Virus record (IMG/VR): IMGVR_UViG_3300044699_000018
Span: 1-44,097 of that record
From: a virus
Length of the DNA: 44,097 nucleotides
Reading direction: 5' to 3' (one strand)
Made by a program: the position numbers and the translations under genes. A model generated the notes under the pieces. That model did not search any database and was not told where the DNA came from. It saw only the letters and a program-made list of their open reading frames with translations. Positions 16,125 to 25,986 of the stretch are shown here, one piece after another. Each line of letters starts with the position of its first letter. Positions within the stretch are counted from its first letter, which is position 1.

Positions 16125-18750
16125 GTGAAGCCGCGTCTGGCGTGTCAAGCGCTGCGCAGACCCTTGGCGTGACCCTGTTGACGACCACGAAAGGCTCGAT
16201 CACGGCCATGCGTGAAGAGATTGAGCGCCAAGTCGTGGAAGGAATGGGGCCCGACGCTCACGGATATCGGTGGCAAGGCTGGTCTGCTTGCGGATGAAGC
16301 CGGCAAGACAAAGGATAGGGTCAAGGGACTCGGCGACGAATTCGCGAAGACGATCGACCAAGCCCGAAAAAGCGCGGCTGACTTCGAGACCGGCCGTGTC
16401 GCGTTGGCCAATCTCGGCGCGAAACAGGACGAGGTCAACAAGCTCTTCGTGTCCGCGTCTGAAGCGATGAAGGCGATGGGCCGGACGGGCGATCCGTTGT
16501 ATGCCACCTTTACACGTCTCGCGTTCGCGACCGCCAATTGGACAAGGAGTTCCAACCACTCAAGCTGGGAATCGATGATGTGCTGAAGGAGCTGAACAAG
16601 CTGCCTGATGCCACGGCGAAGCTCGATATCGCGATCGGCGCCTACGCCAAGTATGGCCGATGCCATTCCACTGGCGGCACTCGGACTCAAGGAGATTCCA
16701 AAGAACGTCAAAGACGCAGACGATGCCTTTTCGGCATCGCTGAAGAGAAACCACCCGATGCCTACCATGCCTTCGGGTTGACCTCGCGCGCGGAGCTCCA
16801 GCAAGCGGCGATCGCGGCCAGTGCGAACTATCAGATCTAGCCGCGAGCGGGACGGCTACCGTGCTCCAGTTGCGGGAAGCTTATAGCCAGATGATCGAAG
16901 CGCAGCTCCTCGCGACCGGAAAACTGCCATCGCTGTGGCGTTCGATCTTCTCTGATGTCAAGGGCTCCATCACCAGCGTGCAGGACACGTTCAACGAGAG
17001 CGTCGCCGGCATGTTGCTACACATCACGTCCCTCAAGGATGGCTGGGCTTCCGTCTGGGACTCGATGAAGCAGTCGGCGATGAAGATCCTGTCCGACATC
17101 CTGGAGTACTTCGAACGCGTCTTCATCGCCAAGATCATCGCTAACCTCGCGGGCGGTCAGAGCAGTTGGGGGGGCGCGTTCGCCGGCATCGCAGGCGGTG
17201 GCGGTGGTGGAGGAGGAGGCGGAGTTGCTGGGGGCTTGGTCCAGGAAGGCGAGAAGGCGGCCGGCACGTGGGCGATGAACGCGCTCGGGATCGGCGGCGT
17301 GACCGCGGGCGTGGCGGCTGGTCTGGGCGGTGGCACCACGATCGCCATGCCGACGCGGCCTTCGCGGCGAGCAGCCTCGGCGCTGGCGCTGCAGGGACTG
17401 GCGCGGGCGCGGTGGCGGAAGCGCGGCAGCCGGGGCGGGCGGCACCTTCGGCGGGGCCGGGCGACCCTGTTGGGCGCTGCGCGCGATTGGGCGGCGCGGG
17501 GTTGGGCCTTGGTTTGTCGGGACGAAGATCTTCGGCGGGTCGGCTGGAAGGCGTCAGGATTCGGTGCGGCGACTGGGGCAGGGGCAGGGCCTTGATTGGC
17601 ACGCTCGTGTTTTCCTGGCATCGGCACGGCGGTCGGGGCAGGCATCTGGCGCGGTCGCCGGGTTGATCGGCGGCTGGATCGGCAAGAGCGCTCCGGCGAA
17701 AAGCTGAATGACGCGCGGCGACGAGTTCACCGCACAGTTCGGCGGCACCGGCACTGGTGCGGGTTCTGGCTTCGCCGTATTGGCCTCCGCCTCAGCGGAG
17801 CTCGAAGGCTCGGCCTGCACGGGAAGAAGCTGTTCGACGACGTGTTCAAGGCCGACAACTTCGACGACTTCAACGCAGCCGTCAAGAAGATGGTGGATGC
17901 GCTCGGCAGCGGGCCTACGCCTCGCTCAAGGTGCAGGAATCGTTCGATGCACTGCAAAAGACACAGCAGCAATTGACCGATGCGGGGCAGGCCACGGCTG
18001 ATGTGGTCGCGACGCAGGCGGGTGACTACAGTGCCTGTTCGACACGCTCGTCAAGTCAGGTGCGACGGTGCCAGCCGGCTTGGAGCCAATCCTCCAAACG
18101 TTGATCGACATGGGCTTGTTGGTTGATGAGAACGGCGCGAAGAGGACGAACCTGGCGCGCTCATGAGGGCATGGCGACGGGTTCGTCGGATGGCCTCGGC
18201 GACATCAATGACGCGTGCGCTGGATGTGGTCCGAGGGCTGTGACGACACCACGAAGAAGGCGCTGCTCAACAGCGACGCATGGCAACAGGTGTTTGCTCA
18301 ACGGGAAAGAGGTCGGTCCAGAGATCGAAGTGTCGCTGCTTGAAGCTGCGAAGGCGGCTGGACTGACGCGGACCAACTCGATGCCATCGTGACGGCGCTC
18401 GGGACCGACATTCCGAACGCCGCACAAGATGCGGCGGACGCGCTCGAGCACATGCCGAAAAGCGTAGACATCGATATCCGCTATCGGCGCGATGTGTTCG
18501 ATGAAGGCTATCCCGCTCACCAACAGCTGAAGGCGGGATCGTGACGCGTCCACAGGTACGGCTCGTGGGCGAGGCCGGGCCCGAGGCGATCATCCCGCTC
18601 AACCGCATGCGCGGTAGCGATCAGGTCGTCAATCAGCCGGTTCAGATCGTGCTGAATGATCGGGTACTCGCGGACGCCATGATTCGCATCATCCCGAACC
18701 GGCTTGGCATCTACGGGGCGGCACGGTGGACATGGGGGTTGTCACGATGA
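16125..18750 (+). pseudogene. Tape measure protein, remainder (frame broken by indels)
   Basis: Continuous tape-measure coding is visible, but it hops frames at least ten times. Pieces include 16212-16520 (SWKEWGPTLTDIGGKAGLL), 16538-16655 (KEFQPLKLGIDDVLKELNKL), 16653-16745, 16750-16835, 16840-17345 (LREAYSQMIEAQLLATGKL; a Gly10 run near 17199-17228), 17345-17430, 17850-17920 (GKKLFDDVFKADNFDDF) and 18390-18540. The end piece is 18541-18750, with the diagnostic tape-measure C-terminus VRLVGEAGPEAIIPLNR. The full protein would be about 1,320 residues. Each hop fits a one-base gain or loss, often in a GC run; conservation of sense on both sides argues for sequencing error, not decay. Confidence 0.78.
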
Positions 18751-19384
18751 CGATCGCGGGACGGACGTGCTCGACTACCTCCAGCAAGAGTCGCTGGAGA
18801 TCGACTATGTCATCAACGGTCGTCCCGTGTTGCGGTCGGAACTTGTGGTGCGCGACGGCAATGCGTATCGCCCGGCCGTCAATGCGGACATCGTCGTGAC
18901 GGATGACGGGACTCGCGTCTTCGGGGGCGTGCTCTACAACATGATCGAGAACGACGTGGTGGACTACCGGCATCGACGTGTGGCGATCGACGGGACGGGC
19001 TATGCGTTCTATGCCGACAAGACGCTGCTGAACGGCATTCTCGCCGCCGGGACGCTCAAGAGCATGTTGACCTCCGTGGTGACGAACATCGCACACGGCA
19101 TCTCGGTGGATAGTGGGCAGGTCAACGGTCCCACGCTCCCGGCGCAGGGGTTTCCTTTCAAGACGTGCGGGGAATGTCTCGGACAGCTTGAGGTCGTGAG
19201 CGGCTACGTCACGAAGTTCGACTTCCAACAGAAGGTGAGCATGTTCGCGCCGGGGTCCGTCGGGGCGCCGTTCGCCTTGGACGACACGAACAGCACGATC
19301 TTGTCGCTCGACGTGACGAAGAGCCTGGACAACTACGCGAATACGGTCTGGTGCAGTTCGGCGGAACCACGCAGCAGCAGGTGA
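18747..19384 (+). CDS. Tail hub/baseplate protein, N-terminal part (frameshifted)
   Basis: Begins at ATG 18747 in an ATGA overlap with the tape-measure stop (MTIAG), then with one base missing near 18762 reads TDVLDYLQQESLEIDYVI, strands with VNADIVVTDDGTRVFGG and DYRHRRVAIDGTGYAFY. This resembles the gpD/gp27-type hub fold that sits below the tube. The open frame stops at 19384, but the coding signal passes at ~19350 into another frame, so this is the first ~200 residues of a longer protein. Confidence 0.62.
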
Positions 19385-20418
19385 CCGTCACGTTGCATGG
19401 GGACGGCAGCACGCGCCTGTTCCCCTTGGGCTACACGGCGGCCGCGGCGCCAAGCACGGTGACGCTGAATGGCGTCGTGAAGCCGGTGGGGATCTACGGT
19501 GTCGATACGCATCCGCCGTGGACTACTTCTATCGCGAGGTCGATCCGACGTATCCTACAGCATCATTCAGGATCCGTCGCAGACAGTGCTGACGAGTGGC
19601 GACAACCTCGTCGTGACGTTCACGGCACAGTTTCCTGGAGCGACCTACGTTCTGGACGCGGCGGAGGTGAGCGCCAATGGACCGTTCGTGATCATTATCC
19701 AGGCGCCAGACGTGTACGACCGCACGGTGGCGGCGGCCATTGCGCAGGGCGAACTCAATCGACGGGTCGGCATTGTCAGGACGATCAAGCGCGCACGTTG
19801 ACCGCTGGACTGGAGCCTGGCATGACGGTCAGCATCACCGCCTCCAAGCGGAGCCTGTCATCCGTCGCGTGTCTGATCACGTCTGTGAAGATGACGCACC
19901 TGACCAAGCGTCGGGATGGTACACACATGTTCGCCTATGACATCGAAGCCGTCGAAGGCAACCAGTACCAATCGAATTGGTTGGATTACTACAAGGGGCT
20001 CCAGAGCAACGGTGGCGGATCGAGCGGCGCGACGGCATCGAGCAGTGGCGTGACGAGTGCGCCATCGATCGTGCCTACGCCTACTGGGGCGGATCCATCA
20101 CCACCGGACAGATTGCGAACGCGGTATTCAAGGATGTGATCGATGCCATCCCGATTCGCCTGGATGGTACGAGCGGGCAGGCCACGACGGTGCGCATCAT
20201 TCAGCGGACAGGCGCAACGGGAACGAGTGTCCAGGCGCAGATCGTCAAGCGGTGAGCGGTGTGGATACGTCGATGGCGACCGGATCGACGACGACGAGCG
20301 TGTCAGCGACGATTGCGCTGGTGACGTTCACGCCGTCATCAGGGTCAATGATTACTACTTGCAGGTGAAGGGCGGGAACGGCAGTGCGCTTGTGTTTGCG
20401 ATGGGTCAGTCTCTGTAG
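19351..20418 (+). pseudogene. Tail hub protein, remainder (frame broken by indels)
   Basis: Pieces in order: QFGGTTQQQVTVTLHGDG at 19351-19505; DYFYREVDP then IIQDPSQTVLTSGDNL up to ~19798; LTAGLEPGMTVSITASKR to ~20090; WGGSITTGQIANAVFKDV to ~20252; then ATGSTTTSVSATIALV; and VNDYYLQVKGGNGSALVF ending at TAG 20416-20418. Together with the previous feature this makes a hub-like protein of about 555 residues. A Gly/Ser linker (SNGGGSSGATASSSG) separates the hub from a C-terminal beta domain of probable tip function. Confidence 0.6.
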
Positions 20419-21484
20419 CGCGACGCTCTGGGCACCTCTGCATCGGCGCAGGTGGCGCAGTCCTACGACTACCTCGGCGTCACCAACAAGCTGGTGATCG
20501 GCGCCAACGGTGAGGGTGTTGAGCAATTACGACCAGGTGCTGAAGGTCGTCGGCCTGCCCTCGGTGTCCGGTGGCGCGAGCGTCGCGATCGGCATCGATA
20601 GCTTGGGCAACATCCGGAAGGATAGCGGCACGACGATCTCGACAGGCGGCTCGTGGACATGGGGAGGACTCGCGACGTTCAATGCCAACATCCGGACGAC
20701 AGCCGGTTCGATCTCAGCGGGTGCCGCGCCGATGGTGGCCTTGGGCGCTCGACACGAACGGCGACCTCCGGAAGGACACTAGCCTCGGGGTGGATACGTC
20801 GGGACACTGGCTCTTCGGGAACTGGCTGTACACGCCGACCGTCTTCGCGACCGGGACCGCGCTGGATGTCGCACAGGGCCTCGACAACGTGCGGATCACG
20901 CAGGGCGCGGCGGGCAGCGGGCCGCGGGTGATTCTGGAAGACACGGGCTTCCCGCAGTGGGGCGTGACGAATGCCACCGGAGCCATGCAGTTCTATCGAT
21001 CGAACAGCGCCGCACGACGGATCAGACGTCCATCTCGCTGGACGGTAACATCACCGTGGCGCCCTACGGCAAATACATCCTGCCGGCGACCACGCTGGAA
21101 ACGAGCCTGGGCAGTATCAACAAGAAGTTCGGCGCCATCTGGACGGGTGACCTGTTCGCTGAAACGCTCGTTGCGATCGATGCGATCGGGACCGTGGGCA
21201 ATCACTGGCTGATCGGGACGACGAACATTCTGGACGAAGACATCAGTTCGAGCGCGACGACGATCATCACGCGGTACAACAGCTTTCTGAACAACGAGTT
21301 CGTCTTGCTGCAGGCGTTCGGCAAGTCCGAGATCATCAAGATCACCTCTGGCGCGACGGCCTTCAATAAGATCAGCAATCCGAGCTTCGAGACGAATAAC
21401 ACCACCGGCTGGGACGTGTCGGCGAGTGACGTGTTGACCAACTCCACGGCCAAATCGTACAAGGGCGAACGTCGATGCTGTTGA
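20419..21484 (+). pseudogene. Tail tip/fibre protein, N-terminal third (frame broken)
   Basis: Coding continues directly after the hub: YDYLGVTNKLVIGANGEG, then VLSNYDQVLKVVGLPSVSG, DTNGDLRKDTSLGVDTSG, GPRVILEDTGFPQWGVTN, and from 20957 one open stretch with SISLDGNITVAPYGKYIL and IGTVGNHWLIGTTNILDED. Repeated short beta motifs resemble phage fibre and knob regions. The last part (SNPSFETNNTTGWDVS) begins a carbohydrate-binding-module-like domain. At least five frame changes occur. It may be one gene with the hub or a separate fibre gene; the start cannot be fixed. Confidence 0.55.
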
Positions 21485-22233
21485 CGCATTCCGGAACGCT
21501 GTTGCAGATCGCCTACAACGGGTTCTCCAGCGTGGCGAGCACGGCCTATACCTCGTGCGCGTATTTCCGCCGCGTGGATGGCGTCATTCCGACCGTAGGC
21601 GACATCACGGTCACCTCGCGTGGCGGCACAGCGGTGGCGCTCACGATCGAGCCGACGGGATCGGATTCATGGGTGCGCGGCTGCGCCACCTTCACGTCCG
21701 GCGTCGGCGCCGATGCGCGCGCGCCCTTCTACAATTTCGTCGCGGACACCGTGGACTACTACGTCGACGCGGTGCAGTTGGAGACGGGTAGTACGGTGCG
21801 GTCGTACGCAGACTTTCGCGCCAGCTACACGGTGTCGAGGAACGCGGATGGCGGGGTGGCGAACGCGTGGTCCGCCGGTGACGCGATGTTCGACACGGGC
21901 GCGACGGCTGGCTACGGCTGGCTCGATTGCTATTCCATCTTTGGCTTGAGGGCCGTGACGGAGATCGGCCCGGCCTGTGTGGCGAATGTTCGCACTGGTA
22001 CTGGGTTCAATGCTTGGGAGCCGTACGCCGGGTGGGGCCAGTTGAACGGGCTTTGGGAATACAGCAGCAGCACGTTCGGCTTCGTCGCCGGTCCGAAGTC
22101 TGGTGCGCATGTCGCGGTGGACAACGTGAACGGTATTCGTTTCTGGAATGGAACGACGTTGAAGGCTGATTTCGATCTGGCGGAAACATCACGTTGGGCA
22201 ATCACGTCACGACCACGCCGGTGCTGTTGTTGA
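21475..22233 (+). CDS. Tail tip/fibre protein, middle part
   Basis: Open frame of 252 codons continuing the CBM_4_9-like domain begun upstream: HSGTLLQIAYNGFSSVAS, AYTSCAYFRRVDGVIP and VDYYVDAVQLETGSTVRSY, the typical last strand of such jelly-roll modules. A second beta region with GYGWLDCYSIFGLRAVTE and GQLNGLWEYSSSTFGF follows. Binding host surface sugars is the expected role. The frame shifts again at ~22185 into the next piece, so neither its ATG nor its stop is likely to be real. Confidence 0.6.
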   Translation: MLLTHSGTLLQIAYNGFSSVASTAYTSCAYFRRVDGVIPTVGDITVTSRGGTAVALTIEPTGSDSWVRGCATFTSGVGADARAPFYNFVADTVDYYVDAVQLETGSTVRSYADFRASYTVSRNADGGVANAWSAGDAMFDTGATAGYGWLDCYSIFGLRAVTEIGPACVANVRTGTGFNAWEPYAGWGQLNGLWEYSSSTFGFVAGPKSGAHVAVDNVNGIRFWNGTTLKADFDLAETSRWAITSRPRRCCC

Positions 22234-22982
22234 CGTCGACGGCCCTGCAGTTCTGCGTCTATGGTGGCTCGTGCGTGCTGACCATGGAGGGCACGACCGG
22301 TGATATCAGAGGCGGTTCCGCGACCACGCTGACGGCTGGCACCGGGTACTTTATCGGAGGCACCGGCACATTTCGAGCGGGAACAGCGACTAATCGCATG
22401 TTGTGGGACGGGACGAATCTGGAGATAGGCAGCAATCACATTGTGCTGAACCAAAACGGCCTGCAGATCGATCCGAACACGGCCGGTTCGTTCGACCCGC
22501 AGTACTCAGTGTCGTGGAAAAACCTGGCGCTCGGCGGCCAGAACTATCTCGATTCGTATGAGACCGGCAGCAACCGCATCACGCATCTGACCAACACGAT
22601 CGGCAACGCGAGCTACGACGCGCTCGTTAGCCTCTCGTCCAGTGGGCCGGCCGGAGTGACGTCGGCTAGCGTGGGCACGCGGGCGAGCGCGACGGGCGCG
22701 AACGCCTATGCGGAATTGACGCTGGGATCGAATCTGGTGCGGTTGATGTTCCCGACCACTGGCGGTACGGCGTGGGCGCCCGTCGCGGGGTTTGGTGCGG
22801 GCGTCATTGATCTGGGCGGTCCGTCGAATAAGTGGAACAACATCTACTTCAGCGAGCCCACGACGACGAGCGGCCTGCTCTATCCATCGTCACGAACGCG
22901 GGACGCATCATGGCCAAGACGAACGTCGCGTTTCAGTGCGACAAGTTGTCCTGTGGTCAACACGTCAACAGTTGGGTTCTAG
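22194..22982 (+). CDS. Tail tip/fibre protein, C-terminal part
   Basis: Open frame of 262 codons, rich in Gly/Thr/Asn/Ser: LGNHVTTTPVLLLTSTAL, SATTLTAGTGYFIGGTGTF and the repeated fibre motif MLWDGTNLEIGSNHIVLN. It closes with VIDLGGPSNKWNNIYFSEP, a phrase common near the end of tail fibres. Near 22885 coding moves to another frame (IVTNAGRIMAKTNVAF). The stop at 22982 is thus an artefact and the true end is probably 23017. Confidence 0.6.
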   Translation: MGNHVTTTPVLLLTSTALQFCVYGGSCVLTMEGTTGDIRGGSATTLTAGTGYFIGGTGTFRAGTATNRMLWDGTNLEIGSNHIVLNQNGLQIDPNTAGSFDPQYSVSWKNLALGGQNYLDSYETGSNRITHLTNTIGNASYDALVSLSSSGPAGVTSASVGTRASATGANAYAELTLGSNLVRLMFPTTGGTAWAPVAGFGAGVIDLGGPSNKWNNIYFSEPTTTSGLLYPSSRTRDASWPRRTSRFSATSCPVVNTSTVGF

Positions 22983-23017
22983 AAGGCGGGTTCGTAATCT
23001 CGTTCGGCTGTTCGTAA
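22910..23017 (+). CDS. Fibre C-terminal peptide or separate 35-residue protein
   Basis: From ATG 22910 the frame encodes AKTNVAFQCDKLSCGQHV then NSWVLEGGFVISFGCS. Upstream in the same frame the fibre's natural continuation (IVTNAGRIM) runs into it, so it may be the fibre end. It could also be its own small gene: no ribosome site is evident, and three Cys suggest a compact fold. Unresolved. Confidence 0.4.
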   Translation: MAKTNVAFQCDKLSCGQHVNSWVLEGGFVISFGCS

Positions 23018-23031
23018 GGGGGGATGGAAAC

Positions 23032-23325
23032 GTGCGAGTCGGTATGTGGAAAACGCTCGTCTCTGTGTCGGTCTTGGCGCTGATCGGATCGTCCGTGGCG
23101 GCTCAGGCGCCACAGTCGGAGTCCGCGCCAACGTCGGAGCAAATCGCCATTCAGAAGGTGATGCTCGCGAAAGACGCGGAGTTGGGCAGGTACCTGTCGC
23201 TCTACTCGCAGTGCCAAGGCGACATGCTGGATCTCGCAAAGCTGAAGGCGCGCGTCGCCCAGCTCGAAGCGTTGGAGAAGAAGCCCGACGTGAAGCCAGC
23301 GGAGCCAGTGAAGCCCAAGGACTGA
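23032..23325 (+). CDS. Secreted coiled-coil protein with signal peptide
   Basis: A 97-residue product starting at GTG 23032 (GGGGGG 8 bases upstream) or ATG 23044. Residues 1-25 form a signal peptide (KTLVSVSVLALIGSSVAAQA). The mature part is a helix with heptad character (KLKARVAQLEALEKK) and a Lys/Pro tail. It leads a set of three helical, membrane-linked genes. A spanin-like role is possible but there is no lipobox; function unknown. Confidence 0.6.
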   Translation: MRVGMWKTLVSVSVLALIGSSVAAQAPQSESAPTSEQIAIQKVMLAKDAELGRYLSLYSQCQGDMLDLAKLKARVAQLEALEKKPDVKPAEPVKPKD

Positions 23326-23332
23326 GACGCTG

Positions 23333-23794
23333 ATGTCTGAGCCACACGCCGTCGGATGGACCTTCGACACGTTCAAGGAATACCTCGACGCGAAGGTGGA
23401 AGGCATCGACGCGAAAGTCGAGGGCAACGACAAGCGGTACGCGTCCGTCTTCAACGCGCAGGAAAAGGCCACGGTTGCCGCGTTGGCGGCAGCCGAGAAG
23501 GCCACGAGCAAGGCCGAAGAGACAGCCGCGAAGAAGGCGGAAGCCCAGAACGAGTGGCGCGCGGCGATGAATGACCGTGAGCGCATCCTGATGCCGCGGT
23601 TGGAGCAGGAAGGCTTGAATCGCGCGCTGGCGGATCGGATCAAGGCACTGGAGGACAGTCGCATCCAACAGGCCGGGCAGGGCGCCGGGACACAGGCCGG
23701 GTGGGCGTGGGCTGTCGGCGCGGTGGGACTGATTCTGACGGTGCTGGCTATCGTATCGGCGGCGATCGTGTTGGCTCAACGACTACACTCCTGA
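23333..23794 (+). CDS. Coiled-coil protein with C-terminal membrane anchor
   Basis: The 153-residue protein has a long charged helix (residues ~10-105, many Ala/Glu/Lys; a DAKVEG motif twice at 19-31) and one transmembrane segment near the end (WAWAVGAVGLILTVLAIVSA then AIVLAQ). Similar tail-region proteins occur in many phages with unknown roles. It follows the secreted protein by 7 bases, so is probably co-expressed. Confidence 0.65.
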   Translation: MSEPHAVGWTFDTFKEYLDAKVEGIDAKVEGNDKRYASVFNAQEKATVAALAAAEKATSKAEETAAKKAEAQNEWRAAMNDRERILMPRLEQEGLNRALADRIKALEDSRIQQAGQGAGTQAGWAWAVGAVGLILTVLAIVSAAIVLAQRLHS

Positions 23795-23873
23795 GGAGCC
23801 AGGGGTTCATGACCGCACATGATGTGCGGAGTACGGGATTCGGTTGTGAATCGGTCAGCGTCCGTGGGTCACT

Positions 23874-24269
23874 ATGCCGATGTCATCGTTGGGGCCAGGA
23901 GAAGTGATCGCGCTGATCCTGGCCGGCGTCAGCTTCGTGGCGTGGATCGTGCGGTTGGAGAGCCGTATCTCCGCTGAGAGCAAAGATCGCATCGCGGCGG
24001 ACACCACCGAAACGAACGCGCGGATCGCGGCGGATATCGCGGAACGCCAGGAGCGCATCGCGGCGGATGCGACAGAAGCCAATGCACGGGCGGCGGATGC
24101 GCGGGTCGCCGAAGTGCAGCGGAAGGCGGAGGCGGAGTCGGTACATGTCAAGCTGGGTCACGCGGCACTCGCATGCAGCGAAGGACGACGGGATCATGGG
24201 AACCGGCTCCTGGAACTTGAAGCCGTGGTCGGGCGTCGAGCGACGGTCTTTCGAGAGGAGGGCAAGTAG
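23874..24269 (+). CDS. Coiled-coil protein with N-terminal membrane anchor
   Basis: A 131-residue protein. Residues ~8-26 are hydrophobic (GEVIALILAGVSFVAWIV). They are followed by a helix with near-repeats RIAADTTETNA, RIAADIAERQE and RIAADATEANA (11-residue period), and an ordinary C-terminal tail. It is the topological mirror of the preceding gene (anchor at the other end), so the two might pair through their helices. Function unknown. Confidence 0.6.
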   Translation: MPMSSLGPGEVIALILAGVSFVAWIVRLESRISAESKDRIAADTTETNARIAADIAERQERIAADATEANARAADARVAEVQRKAEAESVHVKLGHAALACSEGRRDHGNRLLELEAVVGRRATVFREEGK

Positions 24270-24270
24270 G

Positions 24271-24703
24271 GTGCCCCCCGCTTTCCATCATCTACGTGGA
24301 TGACGATCCAGAGGACCGACGCGTCGTCAGAGATCAGGTCGAACGTCGGCTGAGGCGCAATCCGTTCATCTACCTGTCGCGCGGTGAGGAACTGCTTGAC
24401 CGGCTGGCAAGCGGGCAGATCGTGAACCCTGGCATCATTCTGGTGGACTTGGTGTTGCCAGGGATGTCAGGGTATCAACTGGTGCAAGCGCTGCGGACCG
24501 AGTACAAGTACTTGGACCGCACCGCGATCCTGATCGTCACGGGCACGGATACGAGCACGTCACGCGACACGGCGCGCGAGGTAGGGGCAGACGCGTTTTT
24601 ACCGAAACCACTGAGCATTCTCTCGTTGATCGACGCGCTCGATCGACTCGGGCACTACGACCTGGAACTGCGCGATCGACGACTCGATACGATGACGACA
24701 TAG
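24271..24703 (+). CDS. Orphan response-regulator receiver protein (start frameshifted)
   Basis: CheY-like single receiver domain. The open frame starts at GTG 24296 (135 residues), but this cuts strand beta-1. From GTG 24271, after GGAGGG, the product would start PPLSIIYVDDDPED if the run of six C at 24274-24279 were five. Numbered from 24296, acidic residues are D2-D4, the phospho-acceptor is Asp51 in IILVDLVLPGMSG, the switch Thr is in VTGTD (82/84) and the conserved Lys-Pro is 104-105. No output domain and no kinase nearby. Likely a phosphate sink or adaptor acting in host signalling; inferred. Confidence 0.82.
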
Positions 24704-24866
24704 ACGAAACCGAACGTGTCGCAGGCCCGGCGGGAGTCATGACCCGAAGGAACCTCTAGCCAAGGGCGACACGTACAAGGCCAACACGAACGAGGCTGGT
24801 TCTGTGCTGCACGCGAGCAATCGCGTGGGGTATGGGCCAGCCTTTTCTTGTTGGTGGCGAACAACG

Positions 24867-25307
24867 ATGCATATCGACCACGAACGCTTACGCAAGATGC
24901 TGGTTCTCGAAGAGGGCGTGAAGTTACGTCTGTACGTGGACACCAAGGGGAAGCGCACCATCGGCATCGGACGCAACCTGGACGACGTGGGCATCTCGAA
25001 GGCGGAAGCTGAATTCATGCTGACGAACGACATCATCGAGCGCACGGGGACGTTGCCGAAGGTGCTGCCGTGGATCGACACGCTCGATGTGGTTAGGCAG
25101 ACGGTGCTGGTGGATCTCTCGTTCATGGGGATCTCCTCGCTGTTGACGTTCAAGAAGATGCTCGACGCGTTGAAGTCAGGGGACTTCGAGAGGGCGGCCG
25201 CGGAGTTGGCCGATTCCAAATGGGCCCGTGATGACGTGCAGCCTTCGCGATCGTTCCGGCTGATCACGATGATCCGGACCGGTCAGTGGGCTGCGGATAT
25301 CGGATGA
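24867..25307 (+). CDS. Endolysin, GH24 lysozyme (T4-like)
   Basis: Muramidase that degrades peptidoglycan for lysis. The 146-residue protein has the GH24 catalytic layout: Glu16 in LEEGVKLRLY, Asp25 in YVDTKG and Thr31 in TIGIGRNLDD, spaced E-8-D-5-T as in T4 lysozyme. The C-terminal part has the usual ADSKWARDDV then SRSFRLITMIRTGQW. The frame opens at GTG 24804, but those 21 extra residues look like shadow, so ATG 24867 is chosen. No signal peptide, so it needs a holin; the holin lies 6 kb downstream. The 24704-24866 gap shows no gene. Confidence 0.92.
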   Translation: MHIDHERLRKMLVLEEGVKLRLYVDTKGKRTIGIGRNLDDVGISKAEAEFMLTNDIIERTGTLPKVLPWIDTLDVVRQTVLVDLSFMGISSLLTFKKMLDALKSGDFERAAAELADSKWARDDVQPSRSFRLITMIRTGQWAADIG

Positions 25308-25525
25308 CAGGTATGGCTGTTGGCGACACGTTCACAGACGCATCTGGTCAGGAACTGACGGTCATGTGGGACGGCAGCAAGGGCAGCGCATCGCTCTTGG
25401 GGCCGCGTTCGACTCGCCCACAGGACTATGGCGATAGGCGGGTCGCCGTGCCAACGCGGCAGGTGCGTGGACGCGCATCGGCCATGACAGACGTGGATGA
25501 CAGAGAGATCGGAAGGACGACGTAG
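25304..25525 (+). CDS. Small uncharacterised protein
   Basis: 73 residues, ATGA overlap with the endolysin stop and ending directly before the next ATG. The sequence (GDTFTDASGQELTVMWDG, then Arg/Asp-rich) suggests a small beta barrel followed by a disordered end. No family recognised. Confidence 0.45.
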   Translation: MTGMAVGDTFTDASGQELTVMWDGSKGSASLLGPRSTRPQDYGDRRVAVPTRQVRGRASAMTDVDDREIGRTT

Positions 25526-25966
25526 ATGACGACGCGAATCGGACTGACGGTGGGCGTGCTGCTGCTGATGGCCGTGAGTGCGCAGGCGCAGGTGAAGCAG
25601 AGTCCCAGAGGCATCGGGTTCGATTGCCCGATCACGCAACCCACGCCGACGGAAGGCGTGCCGGAGAGCCTGCTCATGGACTTCTACGTCTGCGATGCGA
25701 CCGGCGCGAACTGCGCGGCGGGTCCGGAGTTCACGTCGCCCACTGGTGGGTTACCGGTCGCCGATCCGCGACTGGTGCATCTGCCGCAGGCGGGGCAGTG
25801 CGAGGTGAACTTCAACACGATCCCGTATCCGATCGGCAAGGTCTACATCACGAAAGGACGGTGGGTCAACTCGACGGGCTCTTCAGCTCCGTCAAGTCCC
25901 ACAGGCCCTTTTACACAGCCGCAGCCAGTTCCGAAAGCGCCTGCAAACTGGCGAACGGTGCCGTAG
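25526..25966 (+). CDS. Secreted protein with signal peptide
   Basis: The 146-residue product starts with a clear signal peptide (TRIGLTVGVLLLMAVSAQAQ). The mature part contains four Cys (FDCPIT, YVCDATGANC, GQCEV) that could form disulphides. A Pro-rich tail ends at TAG 25964-25966. It begins immediately after the previous stop. A periplasmic or outer-surface role, such as superinfection exclusion, is possible but unproven. Confidence 0.6.
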   Translation: MTTRIGLTVGVLLLMAVSAQAQVKQSPRGIGFDCPITQPTPTEGVPESLLMDFYVCDATGANCAAGPEFTSPTGGLPVADPRLVHLPQAGQCEVNFNTIPYPIGKVYITKGRWVNSTGSSAPSSPTGPFTQPQPVPKAPANWRTVP

Positions 25967-25986
25967 ATCCGGACAGCGTCCCGAAG

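Noticed and set aside
17199-17228. GGT/GGA repeat tract
   Set aside because: It encodes ten glycines in the tape measure hinge; not a microsatellite or regulatory element by itself.
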